This document shows positions 33,312 to 43,383 of a stretch of DNA of 64,000 bases, piece after piece. Within the stretch, counting starts at the first letter, position 1. Every line of letters begins with the position of its first letter. Made by a program: the position numbers and the translations under genes. Source of the stretch: Streptomyces sp. GS7 (lineage in GTDB: Bacteria; Actinomycetota; Actinomycetes; Streptomycetales; Streptomycetaceae). A model generated the notes under the pieces. It saw only the letters and a program-made list of their open reading frames with translations, searched no databases and had not been told where the DNA came from. Location: the NCBI RefSeq assembly GCF_009834125.1, contig NZ_CP047146.1:5821501-5885500 (forward strand). Reading direction: 5' to 3'.

Positions 33312-34981
33312 TGCTGTCCCTTCTCGTCCTTCGTACGCCCACGCCGACCACTGACCACAGCAGCCCCGCAGGACAGGAGGCCCACGATAGCGAGCACCCA
33401 CTCGGGTGCCGCACCAATGCGGTCGGCCAGCGTCGTTTCGTCGCGCAGGGGGATGCGCGCCGACACGACACCCTGGGTGAATTCGGGAATCTGGTGCGTA
33501 ATCGTTCCGTCCGGAGCGACCACCGCGCTGATTCCGCTCGTGGCCGCGGTGACCACCGCACGGCCGTGCTCGACGGCCCGCAGTTTGGACATCGCCAACT
33601 GCTGCTCGGGCTGGCCGGTGCGCCCGTAGGTGGCGTTGTTGGTCTGGATGACCAGCGCGCGGGCGCCGGCGTCGACGGTGTCGTGCACGATCTCGTCGTA
33701 GGCGACCTCGAAGCAGATGACATCGCCGAGCCGTGCGGGGCCGACCTTCAGCAGGCCGGTGTGGTCGCCGGGGTAGAAGTCGCGGGGCACCCGCTGGAAG
33801 CGCGTGATGATCTTGCTGAGCTCTGCGCGGAACGGCACGTACTCGCCGAACGGCACCGGATGCTGCTTGGTGTACGAGGCACCCGGCCCGGTCCTGGGGT
33901 CCCACACGATGCCCTCGTTGAAGACATAGCCCGGCTTGGTCGGATGGTCGACCAGGGCGCCGACGAGGACGGGGACGCCGATGGCCTTGACCGCCGCGTC
34001 GATCCGGTCGTACGCCTGCGGGTACTGGAACGGGTCCAGGTCGGAGGAGTTCTCCGGCCAGATGACCAGGTCCGGCTTCTTCGCGCGGTGGTGCTTGATG
34101 TCGTCGGCGAGCTTCTCGGTGGCGGTGGCGTGGTTGTCCAGGATCTGCATCGGGCGGCCCAGGAAGTCCATCCCGGGCTGCTGGACGTTGCCCTGGACGA
34201 CGGCGATGTCGACGCTGTCGTCGGCCTTGGTGGGGACCGGCACCGCCAGACCGGCCAGGGTGACCGCGGCGGCGAGCCCGAACGCCTCCAGCGCCGGGAC
34301 CGCCCGGCGCACCGAGCCGTTGCCGCGCAGCCCCCAGAGGGTGGCCGCGCAGGCGGCCAGCAACCCGCCGGCGAGCGCGACGGCGAAGGTCACCAGCGGC
34401 GCACCGCCGAGCGCCGCGAGCGGGGTGAACGGCGAGCCCGTGTTGGCGAACGCCAGCCGGCCCCAGGGGAAGCCGCCGAACGGCAGCCGGTCGCGGGCCC
34501 ATTCCTGGGCGACCCACAGGCATGCGGCCCACACCGGCCAGGCCGGCAACCGGGAGGTGAGCGCCAGTCCCGCGCCCATCAGCAGCACGAACAGGGACTC
34601 GGCGACGGACAGCCCCACCACCGCGTCCCAGCCGATCACGTGCAGCCACTTGAGCAGCAGCAGGAAGAACGGAAGCCCGAAGGCGAAACCCGTCCAGGCG
34701 CCCTGGCGCGCGGTCCGGCCGCGGGTCAGCAGCGACAGCGCGGCCACCGCGACCAGGGAGAGCGGCCACACGCCGTACGGCGGGAAGGCCAGGCCGAGCG
34801 CGAGGCCGGCGACGACCGCGAGGCCGGTGCGCGGTGCCTCGCGGCGGGCCAGCGCGGCCAGCCGGCGGGCGCGGCCGGGGCGCCGGGCATCGCCGGTGTC
34901 ACCCGTCGCGGTGGGCGGCACCGAGCCGCCGGGCGCGGTGCCGCCGGCGGCTTCTGCGGTGGTATCGGAACCCGATGGCAC
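33308..34981 (-). CDS. lnt: apolipoprotein N-acyltransferase
   Basis: A 557-residue (from GTG 34981) membrane enzyme that N-acylates the lipid-modified Cys of lipoproteins. GTG 34981 is preferred because GGAAGG sits 9 nt ahead; an ATG at 35029 would add 16 residues but has no ribosome site. A Gly/Ala/Pro linker and about six TM segments are followed by the nitrilase domain. Triad motifs are visible: Glu in LVIWPENSSDLDP, Lys in YTKQHPVPFGEYVPF, and Cys in LGDVICFEVAYDE. A final TM helix and basic tail follow. Lipoproteins such as the two encoded in this window are natural substrates. Confidence 0.93.
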   Translation of the reverse strand: MPSGSDTTAEAAGGTAPGGSVPPTATGDTGDARRPGRARRLAALARREAPRTGLAVVAGLALGLAFPPYGVWPLSLVAVAALSLLTRGRTARQGAWTGFAFGLPFFLLLLKWLHVIGWDAVVGLSVAESLFVLLMGAGLALTSRLPAWPVWAACLWVAQEWARDRLPFGGFPWGRLAFANTGSPFTPLAALGGAPLVTFAVALAGGLLAACAATLWGLRGNGSVRRAVPALEAFGLAAAVTLAGLAVPVPTKADDSVDIAVVQGNVQQPGMDFLGRPMQILDNHATATEKLADDIKHHRAKKPDLVIWPENSSDLDPFQYPQAYDRIDAAVKAIGVPVLVGALVDHPTKPGYVFNEGIVWDPRTGPGASYTKQHPVPFGEYVPFRAELSKIITRFQRVPRDFYPGDHTGLLKVGPARLGDVICFEVAYDEIVHDTVDAGARALVIQTNNATYGRTGQPEQQLAMSKLRAVEHGRAVVTAATSGISAVVAPDGTITHQIPEFTQGVVSARIPLRDETTLADRIGAAPEWVLAIVGLLSCGAAVVSGRRGRTKDEKGQQ

Positions 34982-35481
34982 GGTCGCGGGCCTTCCTGCA
35001 GGTCGTGCGGTAGTCAGCTGACCGTACATCGGAGGGCCGCCGTGGCGGGGGCGGGGTGCGCGGGCACAACGGGCCGCGGAGGGGTGCGGATCGGGGCCCG
35101 GCACCCTTCGGGCCGACCTGGGACCCGCTGGCTGCGGGTCAACCGAGAGCCGTTGTCTACTGAGCGCCGGGCCCCATCCGGGTCGCACCTGTCGACCGAC
35201 CTAGCCATCGCCCCGTGCCGCTGAAGCTGGACCTGGCTCCCAGTGGCGGTGTGCCGGATGGCTCGCCGCCCCATGGCCCAGCTGCGATCGACGACTGCGC
35301 GGAGGTCTCGCGGTCGGACGTCCTGTGGTGGACTCGGCCGAACCTACCGGCCCACGGCCGCCTGCTGTCAACAGTCGCTCCGCATGCGTCGTTTTCGCGT
35401 CGTCCCAGGTCAGTGGCGAGCCTTCCCAGGCAGGGCAAGCAGCTTCGGGCACGGCCTCCGACGGCACCTGCCTGCGCGATG
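34982..35481. other. non-coding interval upstream of lnt
   Basis: 500 bp between the lnt start and the amidohydrolase stop (both minus strand). It holds the lnt promoter region and the amidohydrolase 3' end. Frames here are shadows with atypical composition. The stretch 35130-35450 is slightly less GC-rich than its surroundings. No RNA gene, repeat or clear hairpin was recognised. Confidence 0.4.
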
Positions 35482-37131
35482 TCACTCGTTCGGCCGGTCG
35501 AAGATGGTCCGCCCGGCAACTACCGTCCGCAGGCACACCGGGAGGTCGTTGCCGGGGCTGAGATCGGGCAGGCCCGGGGTGCCGGAGCGCGGGTCGGTCG
35601 ACCAGCGCTCGACGCGCTCGTCGGGGGCCTGGACGATCAGCTCGCCGGTCTCCCAGACCGCGTAGTCGGCGGGTGCGCCGGGCACCAGGACGCCCGCGTC
35701 GTCGCGGCCGATGGCGCGCCAGCCGCCGCGGGTGTGCGCGGTGAACGCGGCGCGGGCTGAGATGCCGTGGGCGGGGGTGCGGTGGAAGACGGCGGCGCGC
35801 AGGGTGCCCCAGGGGTCGAGCGGGGTGACCGGGCTGTCGGATCCGAGGGCGAGCGGGACACCGGCCTTGAGCAGGGCGGCGTACGGATTGAGGGTGCGGG
35901 CCCGGTCGGCGCCCAGGCGGGTCGCGTACATCCCGTCGACGCCGCCCCAGGCCGCGTCGAAGGCGGGCTGGACGGAGGCGGTCAGAGCCAGGTCGGCGAA
36001 GGCGGCGATGGTGGCCCCGGTCAGCATCTCGGCGTGCTCGACGCGGTGCCGGGCGGCCCGGACGCGCTCCAGGCCGACGGTGCCGGCGGCGGCGCGGACG
36101 CCGTCGGTGACGGCGGTCAGCGCCGCGTCGCCGATGGCGTGGAACCCGGCCTGGAGTCCGGCCTCGGTGCAGGCGGCGACATGGGCGGCTACGGCCGCCG
36201 CGTCGAGGTGCGCGGTGCCGGTGTGGCCGGCGTCGGCGTACGGCGCGTGCAGATGGGCGGTGTGCGAGCCGAGCGAGCCGTCGGCGAAGAGGTCGCCGGC
36301 GGCGCCGGCCGCGCCGAGCTCGCGGATGCGTTCGGCGTCCTTTGCGGATGCGATCAGCTCGGCCCAGTAGCCGATGACGCGGGGCCCGCGGCCTTCGGCG
36401 GCCAGCGCAAGCAGGGCGGTGAAGTCGTCCTCGCCGGAGATGTCCGGGCCGGCGCACTCATGGAGGCTGCCGATGCCCAGGGACGCGGCCCGGGCGAGCG
36501 CGGCGGCCTGCGCGTCGGCGCGCTGGGCCGGAGTGACGGTGGCGTAGGCGGCGGCCCGTGCCGCGTGGTGCGCGTCCCCGGTCAGCGGGGTCCCCGGGTG
36601 GAAGCCGGACCGCTCGCGGATGCCGGGGACCAGGTCGAGCAGGGCGGTGGTGACGACGGCGGAGTGCACGTCGACGCGAGTGAGGTAGAGGGGGCGGCCC
36701 CCGGTGGCGGCGTCCAGTTCGGCACGGGACGGCGGGCGGCCTTCGGGCCAGGCACTGGCGTCCCAGCCGTGGCCGAGCAGCACGCTGTCCGCGGGGCGGG
36801 CGGCGGCGTACGCGCGGATGCGGTCGAGCGCGTCGGGCAGGGTGGTGGCGGCGGACAGGTCGAGGCCGGTGAGCGCCAGCCCGGTGGCCGTGGCGTGCAC
36901 ATGTGCGTCCGTGAACGCCGGGGTGACGAGTGCACCGTCGAGGTGGACGGTCTCGTCGACGCCGTCGGCGAACGAGTCCGCCGCGCCCTCCTCGCCGACC
37001 CAGGCGATCCGGTCGCCCTCGACGACCATCGCGGTGGCGAAGGGGTCCGCGGGACTGTGCACCTCACCGCCCCGGAGAAGGACGGTACGGGGCCGGGGCC
37101 GCCCGGCGCGGTCGGGGATGTGCTCACTCAT
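35482..37131 (-). CDS. YtcJ-like metal-dependent amidohydrolase
   Basis: A 549-residue amidohydrolase-superfamily enzyme of the YtcJ/COG1574 type. The first metal site is TPAFTDAHVHATATG (H-x-H), followed by a helical insert. A second site is in LQAGFHAIGDAALTAV, then RHRVEHAEML, and the catalytic Asp region LALGSDSPVTPLDPW. The composite beta-sandwich is formed by both ends (AMVVEGDRIAWVGEE at the start; YAVWETGELIV late). The substrate is unknown; family members act on N-acyl or imide compounds. ATG 37131 lies 61 bp downstream of the Lrp gene on the same strand. Confidence 0.88.
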   Translation of the reverse strand: MSEHIPDRAGRPRPRTVLLRGGEVHSPADPFATAMVVEGDRIAWVGEEGAADSFADGVDETVHLDGALVTPAFTDAHVHATATGLALTGLDLSAATTLPDALDRIRAYAAARPADSVLLGHGWDASAWPEGRPPSRAELDAATGGRPLYLTRVDVHSAVVTTALLDLVPGIRERSGFHPGTPLTGDAHHAARAAAYATVTPAQRADAQAAALARAASLGIGSLHECAGPDISGEDDFTALLALAAEGRGPRVIGYWAELIASAKDAERIRELGAAGAAGDLFADGSLGSHTAHLHAPYADAGHTGTAHLDAAAVAAHVAACTEAGLQAGFHAIGDAALTAVTDGVRAAAGTVGLERVRAARHRVEHAEMLTGATIAAFADLALTASVQPAFDAAWGGVDGMYATRLGADRARTLNPYAALLKAGVPLALGSDSPVTPLDPWGTLRAAVFHRTPAHGISARAAFTAHTRGGWRAIGRDDAGVLVPGAPADYAVWETGELIVQAPDERVERWSTDPRSGTPGLPDLSPGNDLPVCLRTVVAGRTIFDRPNE

Positions 37132-37192
37132 AACGGACAGTCTGGCGCCTGCGCGGAGCGGGCCGGCGCCCGGGGGTCGGCTCCCGGCCAGG

Positions 37193-37633
37193 TCAGATAC
37201 GGGGCGGGCGGGCCTCGTACGGGGTGGAGAGCACCACCGTCGTACGGGTCGAGACACCGGCCAGGGTGCGGATGCGGGTGAGCAGGTGCTCCAGCTCCAG
37301 GGGGGTGGCGACCCGGACCTTGAGGATGTAGTTCTCGTCGCCGGCGACGCTGTGGCACGCCTCCAGTTCGGGGACCTCGGCAAGCCGGTCGGAGATGTCG
37401 TCCGGAGCGCTGGGGTCGAAGGGTTTGACCGAGATGAAGGCGGTGAGCGGCAGGCCCACGGCTTCCGGGTCGACGATGGCGGCATAGCCGCGGATGACAC
37501 CGCGCTGCTCCAGGCGGCGCACCCGCTGGTGCACCGCCGAGGTGGACAGGCCGGTGGCCTTGCCCAGGTCGGTGTAGCTCATCCGCCCGTCCTTGACGAG
37601 CAGATCCACGATTTGTCGGTCCAACTCCTCCAC
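37193..37633 (-). CDS. Lrp/AsnC-family regulator
   Basis: A 146-residue feast/famine regulator: an N-terminal HTH (RMSYTDLGKATGLSTSAVHQ at about residues 17-36) and a C-terminal RAM ligand/oligomerisation domain (AFISVKPFDPS through VVLSTPYEARPP). GTG 37633 opens the frame (VEELDRQIVDLL). It is immediately upstream of the amidohydrolase in the same direction, so amino-acid-responsive control of that enzyme is plausible. Confidence 0.92.
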   Translation of the reverse strand: MEELDRQIVDLLVKDGRMSYTDLGKATGLSTSAVHQRVRRLEQRGVIRGYAAIVDPEAVGLPLTAFISVKPFDPSAPDDISDRLAEVPELEACHSVAGDENYILKVRVATPLELEHLLTRIRTLAGVSTRTTVVLSTPYEARPPRI

Positions 37634-37855
37634 CCGCTCAACCTACTGCGCGCGGGCGCATATGCGCACCGTGCGCCGGATCGTGGACACCTACACGCCC
37701 CTCCGTGTGAGCAATGCCACACCTGTGACGCCGGGTACGCGGGGCGTCAGCGATTATGCGCCCGGCATGAAGGGCATTGCTGGTGTTGGCCGAGACCGCC
37801 GGTCACAAGATGGAAGTCAGCGGTCCGAGTGGCCCACCCGAGGGGGATGGACATC

Positions 37856-38272
37856 ATGCGACGCCTTGAGCAGGACTCCGCCGCAGCGAACGCCGGCGTT
37901 CAGGAGGGCGACAGTCTCGGCTTCCCCGCCGACGACGGTGCGTACGATTCCTTCGACACCTACGAGATCTACCGCGTGACCTGCCCGGACTGCGGACAGC
38001 CGATCGGGCTGCTGGCGGACGAGGACACGCTCCCGGAGCACGCGCTGTGCCCGTCGTCGTGGAACCCGTTCGGCCTGACGGTGTGCCGGGGTTCCGGTCG
38101 GCCGGCGGCCGACGCCCCGGAGACCGACGACATGATGGACGCTCAGGAGCAGGACGCGGCCGTGCTGTTGACGCTTCCCGCGGGCCTGGACTGGCGGCGC
38201 CAGCCGTTCTCGCACGTGGGCGGCATCGGCGAGCGGCCGACCCGGGTCCCGCGGATGCGCCGCCGCGGCTGA
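37856..38272 (+). CDS. conserved hypothetical protein with CxxC motif
   Basis: A 138-residue acidic protein. ATG 37856 is favoured because AGGGGG lies 9 nt upstream; an ATG at 37847 abuts the ribosome site. A potential metal knuckle is YRVTCPDCGQPIGLLAD (CxxC), with further Cys at SLCP-like ALCPSSWNP and VCRGSG. The end is LPAGLDWRRQPFSHVGG followed by an Arg tail. It looks like an actinobacterial orphan family; no function recognised. Confidence 0.7.
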   Translation: MRRLEQDSAAANAGVQEGDSLGFPADDGAYDSFDTYEIYRVTCPDCGQPIGLLADEDTLPEHALCPSSWNPFGLTVCRGSGRPAADAPETDDMMDAQEQDAAVLLTLPAGLDWRRQPFSHVGGIGERPTRVPRMRRRG

Positions 38273-38296
38273 GCCGGTCAGCCGGCCGCGACCGCC

Positions 38297-39151
38297 TCAC
38301 CAGTAGCGGCCGGCGAGCATCGCCTCCAGGGTGTCCCGGTGCAGGATCAGCCCGTCGGCGTCGGCCGGGGCCGGGATCTCACCGAAGTACACCTGGCGGT
38401 AGGCGACCCGGAGCAGACGATGGCGTGCCGCAGGGCCGCGTAGAGGGTGTGGAACTCCATGTGGCGGGGCCGGTGCCCGGTGAGCCGGGCGTAGCGGCTC
38501 TCGACGCGGTCGCGGCGCAGGAAGTCGGGCAGTCCCGGCTCGCCGCCGCTCTCCGTGCGGTCCTGGAAGAAGCGGTGCAGGTAGACCAGCCGGCCGAGGT
38601 CGGGTTCACGGCGGCCGAGTGCGGCCAACTCCCGGTCGAGCACCGCGGCCGGCTCGAAGCCGTCGTAGACGATGTTGCCGATCCGGGCGTCCCCCAGTTC
38701 ACCACCGATCCGGGCGTCGCCCCAGCTCACCGTCGTCTCCCCCGGATCCGCCGGCCAGTGGTCGGCGAGCCGGGCGAAGCCGCGCTCGACGAGCGGGGAG
38801 CGGGGCAGTTCGTCGACAACCCAGGAGTAGTAGGCGCGTTGGGCGGCGACATGGCGGTGCAGGGCGCTGCCGGTGCCGGGGTGCGGCGAGTAAGTCTGCG
38901 GTGGTGGCGGGGAGTTGGTCGTGCAGCCGGGCGAGGACCGCGACGCCGGCGGCCTCCAGGTGGTCGCGTTCGGCATCGGTGGCGGCGTGCGGCCAACTCC
39001 CCTCGTACGTATAGGGCATGACATCCGGTGGGACCCGGCCGTTGGCGCGGGCCATGACGAAGAACGGGGCGCCGAGGTGGGCGGGGTCGGCTTCGTGCCA
39101 GGGATCGGGCGGTCGGACACGGTCCCCTCCCTGGGCGCCATCGGCGGCGTA
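38297..39151 (-). pseudogene. decayed aminoglycoside-phosphotransferase-like gene
   Basis: Three reading frames together reconstruct the C-terminal two-thirds of a phosphotransferase/maltokinase-like kinase. They read PWHEADPAHLGAPFFVM, then GSALHRHVAAQRAYYSWVV, then HMEFHTLYAALRHAIV, and finally VAYRQVYFGEIPAPADADG to a TGA. An extra base in a C4 run (38878-38881) and a missing base near 38416 break the frame. A 27-bp in-frame duplication (units at 38678-38691 and 38705-38718) repeats GDARIG at the catalytic Asp loop. The N-terminal ATP-binding lobe is absent upstream of 39151 (in-frame TGA at 39152-39154). It is almost certainly non-functional unless there are sequencing errors. Confidence 0.8.
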
Positions 39152-39364
39152 TCACCGCCCGCGGACGAGAATTGACGGACTGTCAGGTATCTGCCCACGG
39201 CCACGCCCCTGGGGGGTGCGGGTGGCGCGATACCGTCGACCGCCGGCCCGTCGTGCGCGAGGGCGGTGGCGTGTGATCGGATGGCCCCGGTGGCGGCGGA
39301 CGACCGGGGCGCCACGCGGATCATGGGGTGGGGACACCGGGCCCCGGAAGGAACGGGGTGCCGA

Positions 39365-39733
39365 ATGGCGCTGGCGGTACGCGGTTCACGGCTGATCACC
39401 GTCGACGGGACCCGGTACCGGTGGGCGGTCTCGCCGGACGCGGCCGGGCTGGCGGTGGTCGCCGGCTGGGCGGACGGGGACGGCGCGCGGATGGCGACCT
39501 GGTTGGAGCACGGCACGGTCATCGCACCGGGCGAGGTCGCGGCACTGATCCGCAGAGCGCGCGAACACGGCTGGAATCCGCGGGAACGGGGGCCGCAGCA
39601 CACCTTCCGGCTCGACGCGGCGAGCCGGAAGGTGTGCTGCGGCTGTGAGGCGGACCGGGCCGGGATGCCCCGCGGCGGCCCGCCTCCTGCGCCGGTCAGT
39701 GCGTCTCGGGCCCCGCGAGATGGCGGGCGATGA
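39365..39733 (+). CDS. small hypothetical protein
   Basis: A 122-residue frame from ATG 39365 (ALAVRGSRLITVDGTRYRWA, then VAGWADGDGARMATWLEHGT and VAALIRRAREHGWNP). The first about 85 residues look like a compact beta-rich Streptomyces hypothetical protein. The last 40 are encoded by a long perfect palindrome and by sequence overlapping the 3' end of the convergent acyl-CoA dehydrogenase, so the natural C-terminus may be shorter in relatives. No function recognised. Confidence 0.55.
   Translation: MALAVRGSRLITVDGTRYRWAVSPDAAGLAVVAGWADGDGARMATWLEHGTVIAPGEVAALIRRAREHGWNPRERGPQHTFRLDAASRKVCCGCEADRAGMPRGGPPPAPVSASRAPRDGGR
39592..39643. terminator. 22-bp perfect hairpin between convergent genes
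   Basis: The arms 39592-39613 and 39622-39643 are exact inverted repeats of 22 nt around an 8-nt loop. It lies 53 bp beyond the acyl-CoA dehydrogenase stop, suiting a terminator for that gene, yet it is inside the last codons of the plus-strand hypothetical gene. Confidence 0.75.
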
Positions 39734-40868
39734 CCATCCGCTGGATCTGGTTGGTGCCCTCGACGATCTGCAGGACCTTGGCCTCGCGCATATAGCGCTC
39801 GGCGGGGAAGTCGAGGGTGTAGCCGTAGCCGCCCAGGAGCTGCACGGCGTCCGTGGTGACCCGCATCGCGGTGTCCGTGCAGAAGAGCTTGGCCATCGCC
39901 GCCTCCTTGGAGAACGGCTGCCCGGCGTCGCGGAGCCGGGCGGCGGTGAGGTACAGCGCGCGGCCTGCCTCCACCTGCGTGGCCATGTCGGCCAGCATGA
40001 AGCGCAGGCCCTGGAAGTCGGCGATGGGGCGGCCGAACTGGCGGCGTTCGGCGACGTAGCCGAGGGCCTCGTCCAAGGCCGCCTGGGCGACGCCGATCGC
40101 GCAGGCCGCGATGCCGAGGCGGCCCGAGTCCAGGGCGGAGAGCGCGATGGCGAAGCCCTGGCCCTCGTCGCCGATGCGGCGGGCGTCGGGGACGCGGACG
40201 CCGTCGAAGTGCAGCTGGGCGGTCGGCGAGCCCTTCATGCCCATCTTGCGCTCGGGCGGGGCGGCGCTGAGGCCCTCGGCGTCGCCGGGCACCAGGAAGG
40301 CGGTGATGCCCCGGGCGCCGCCGCCGCCGGTGCGGGCGAGCACCGTGTAGAAGTCGGCGACGCCTCCATGGGTGGTCCACGCCTTGGTGCCGTCGATCGT
40401 CCAGGAGTCGCCCTGCCGGGTGGCGCGGGTGGTCAGCGAGGCGGCGTCGGAGCCGGAGGCGGGCTCGGAGAGGCAGTACGCCCCGAGGAGGCCGCCGCCG
40501 AGCATGGCCGGGAGGTGTTCCGCCCGCTGCTCCTTGGTGCCGTATCCGGCGAGGGCGTGGCAGGCGAGGGTGTGCACGCTGACGCCGAGGCCGACGGTGA
40601 GCCGGGCCGCCGCGAGCTCTTCGAGGACCTGGAGATAGACCTCGTAGGGCTGGTCGCCGCCGCCGAATTCCTCGGCGTACGGCAGGGAGAGCAGTCCCGA
40701 TTCCGAGAGCAGGCGGAAGAGGTCGCGCGGGAAGCGGCCGGCTTCCTCCTCCTCGGCGGCCGTGGGCCGGATCTCGCGCTCGGCGAGTTCACGGACCAGG
40801 GTCATCAGGTCGCGGGCTTCCTCGGTGGGCAGCCTGCGGTCCACCGGCGGGGGGCCGTAGTCGGTCAT
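39696..40868 (-). CDS. acyl-CoA dehydrogenase
   Basis: A 390-residue flavoprotein that oxidises acyl-CoA thioesters to 2-enoyl-CoA. Signatures are complete: AYCLSEPASGSDAASL and the FAD-binding W-I-G-K-W equivalent (WTIDGTKAWTTHGG), ITAFLVPGDAEGL, GVAQAALDEALGYVAERRQF, and the C-terminal LLGGYGYTLDFPAERYMRE. The catalytic base is the Glu in VLQIVEGTNQIQ. Length is normal. It is transcribed alone, divergent from the chitinase; chain-length preference cannot be read from sequence. Confidence 0.93.
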   Translation of the reverse strand: MTDYGPPPVDRRLPTEEARDLMTLVRELAEREIRPTAAEEEEAGRFPRDLFRLLSESGLLSLPYAEEFGGGDQPYEVYLQVLEELAAARLTVGLGVSVHTLACHALAGYGTKEQRAEHLPAMLGGGLLGAYCLSEPASGSDAASLTTRATRQGDSWTIDGTKAWTTHGGVADFYTVLARTGGGGARGITAFLVPGDAEGLSAAPPERKMGMKGSPTAQLHFDGVRVPDARRIGDEGQGFAIALSALDSGRLGIAACAIGVAQAALDEALGYVAERRQFGRPIADFQGLRFMLADMATQVEAGRALYLTAARLRDAGQPFSKEAAMAKLFCTDTAMRVTTDAVQLLGGYGYTLDFPAERYMREAKVLQIVEGTNQIQRMVIARHLAGPETH

Positions 40869-41100
40869 GGCGGCGCTCTCCTCCCTGTCGGGCGCTGCGG
40901 CGACGCGCGCGCGGGGTGGGCGGCGGCGCCGATTTTCCGTAGTGCCTGGCCGATGATCGCGTTCCGGGTCGCGGAACGGCGATGACCTGCGGCTGTGGCG
41001 CTAGGAGTATGCCCGATCGGAGGCTCCGCGTCACGGGTTGATCATCGATCTCGGTGCGGAACCGGCCCACTTGGCTTGTGGAACCCGACGGCGGCCCAAT
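40869..41100. other. intergenic region between acyl-CoA dehydrogenase and chitinase
   Basis: Divergent spacer. It contains an inverted repeat CGTTCC / GGAACG (40960-40965 and 40973-40978), about 95 bp upstream of the dehydrogenase start, which could be an operator. No gene is seen. The chitinase promoter lies to its right. Confidence 0.4.
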
Positions 41101-41141
41101 TGGTCCGAACCATTGACGCAGTGGTCTAGTCCTTCTACCTT
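41101..41141 (+). promoter_or_regulatory. chitinase promoter with paired 12-bp repeats (DasR-type)
   Basis: TGGTCCGAACCA (41101-41112) and TGGTCTAGTCCT (41122-41133) flank a TTGACG -35 (41113-41118); 17 bp further is TACCTT (41136-41141) as -10. Streptomyces chitinase promoters typically have such 12-bp direct repeats around the -35, and the repeats resemble the DasR site TGGTCTAGACCA, pointing to control by GlcNAc-derived signals. Confidence 0.78.
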
Positions 41142-41220
41142 CTCCTTCAACGTTCCACGCGTTCATGCCAATTCGGAACGCAGGTCAGGCTCCACCCTCG
41201 CCCCCCTCCGAGGAGACGAC

Positions 41221-42498
<1,278 letters not shown>

Positions 42499-42520
42499 CC
42501 CTGGCGGTACGTACGGTGAC

Positions 42521-42550
42521 GCGGGCGGGAGGCGGCTGCCTCCCGCCCGC
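42521..42550. terminator. bidirectional hairpin terminator
   Basis: A 13-bp perfect stem GCGGGCGGGAGGC / GCCTCCCGCCCGC (42521-42533, 42538-42550) with a 4-nt loop lies between the convergent chitinase and TetR genes. Confidence 0.88.
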
Positions 42551-42582
42551 TTCCGTTGCGCACGACAACTTTTGACGATGGG

Positions 42583-43239
42583 TCAGGAATGCTGCCGGGG
42601 TGGCGCCGGGCAGGCCGGCTCGTACTCCTCGATCAGCCGGAGGGTGTCGCCCAGGCCGCGGACCAGCAGCGACACCACGGTCTCCCGCGGCAGTTCCTGC
42701 TCCTCGATCCAGTCGAGGGTGACGCCCTCCACGCTGGAGAGCCAGCCGGTCAGCGCCGTGCGCGCGAGCGGCGGGATGTCCTCCCTGCCCCAGGCGCCGA
42801 GCGCGATGGTGCTCAGCAGTCTGGCGCGTACGGAGGCGCGGATGGCCAGCACCTCGGCATCGAATCCGACCCCGCCGGTGACGATCGCGCGGTAGGCGGC
42901 CTGATGGTGCTGGGCGTAGCGCAGATAGCCGTCGACGGTGCGCTGGACGCGTTCGACGGGTGGCAGATCGTGGGTGCTCCCGGCGCGTTCGACCAGCTCG
43001 GCGACCGCGTCCTCGATGATCGCCAGGTAGTAGCCGCGCTTGTTGGTGAAGTAGTAGTAGATGAGCCCCTTGGCCACGCCCGCCTGGCGTGCGATGTCGT
43101 CCATGGACAGCGCGTCGTAGGAGGTGTCGGCGAACAACTTGCGTCCGGTTGCTATCAGTTCGGCGCGGCGTGCCTGGGACCGCTCGGTGGGGCGGGCGCC
43201 CGGAGAGGCCGCCCGCACACCCTGTTGACTATTATTCAA
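42583..43239 (-). CDS. TetR-family regulator
   Basis: A 218-residue TetR repressor. The DNA-binding region is residues 25-70 (DALSMDDIARQAGVAKGLIY followed by YYFTNKRGYYL). The C-terminal helical ligand-binding domain ends EEYEPACPAPPRQHS. The frame opens at a TTG (43239); a GTG at 43218 is an alternative. It is divergent from the DUF6230/DUF6114 pair with about 140 bp between, so that pair is its likely target. Confidence 0.88.
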   Translation of the reverse strand: MNNSQQGVRAASPGARPTERSQARRAELIATGRKLFADTSYDALSMDDIARQAGVAKGLIYYYFTNKRGYYLAIIEDAVAELVERAGSTHDLPPVERVQRTVDGYLRYAQHHQAAYRAIVTGGVGFDAEVLAIRASVRARLLSTIALGAWGREDIPPLARTALTGWLSSVEGVTLDWIEEQELPRETVVSLLVRGLGDTLRLIEEYEPACPAPPRQHS

Positions 43240-43383
43240 AACCCGCCCTAGTCTCCAACTACCAAGAGTTTTAGGCAGTATGACAGAACGTCATGCTGGC
43301 CTTCCGGCCTGCGGTCCTGGCACCGCAGGGGCTCCATGAAGCACTTCCCTCGCGCATTCGACCGCTGCCCCGGGGAGGACGCA

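Noticed and set aside
35157..35519. Minus-strand 120-codon frame between lnt and the amidohydrolase
   Set aside because: No ribosome site, composition unlike neighbouring genes and overlaps the amidohydrolase end; treated as non-coding.
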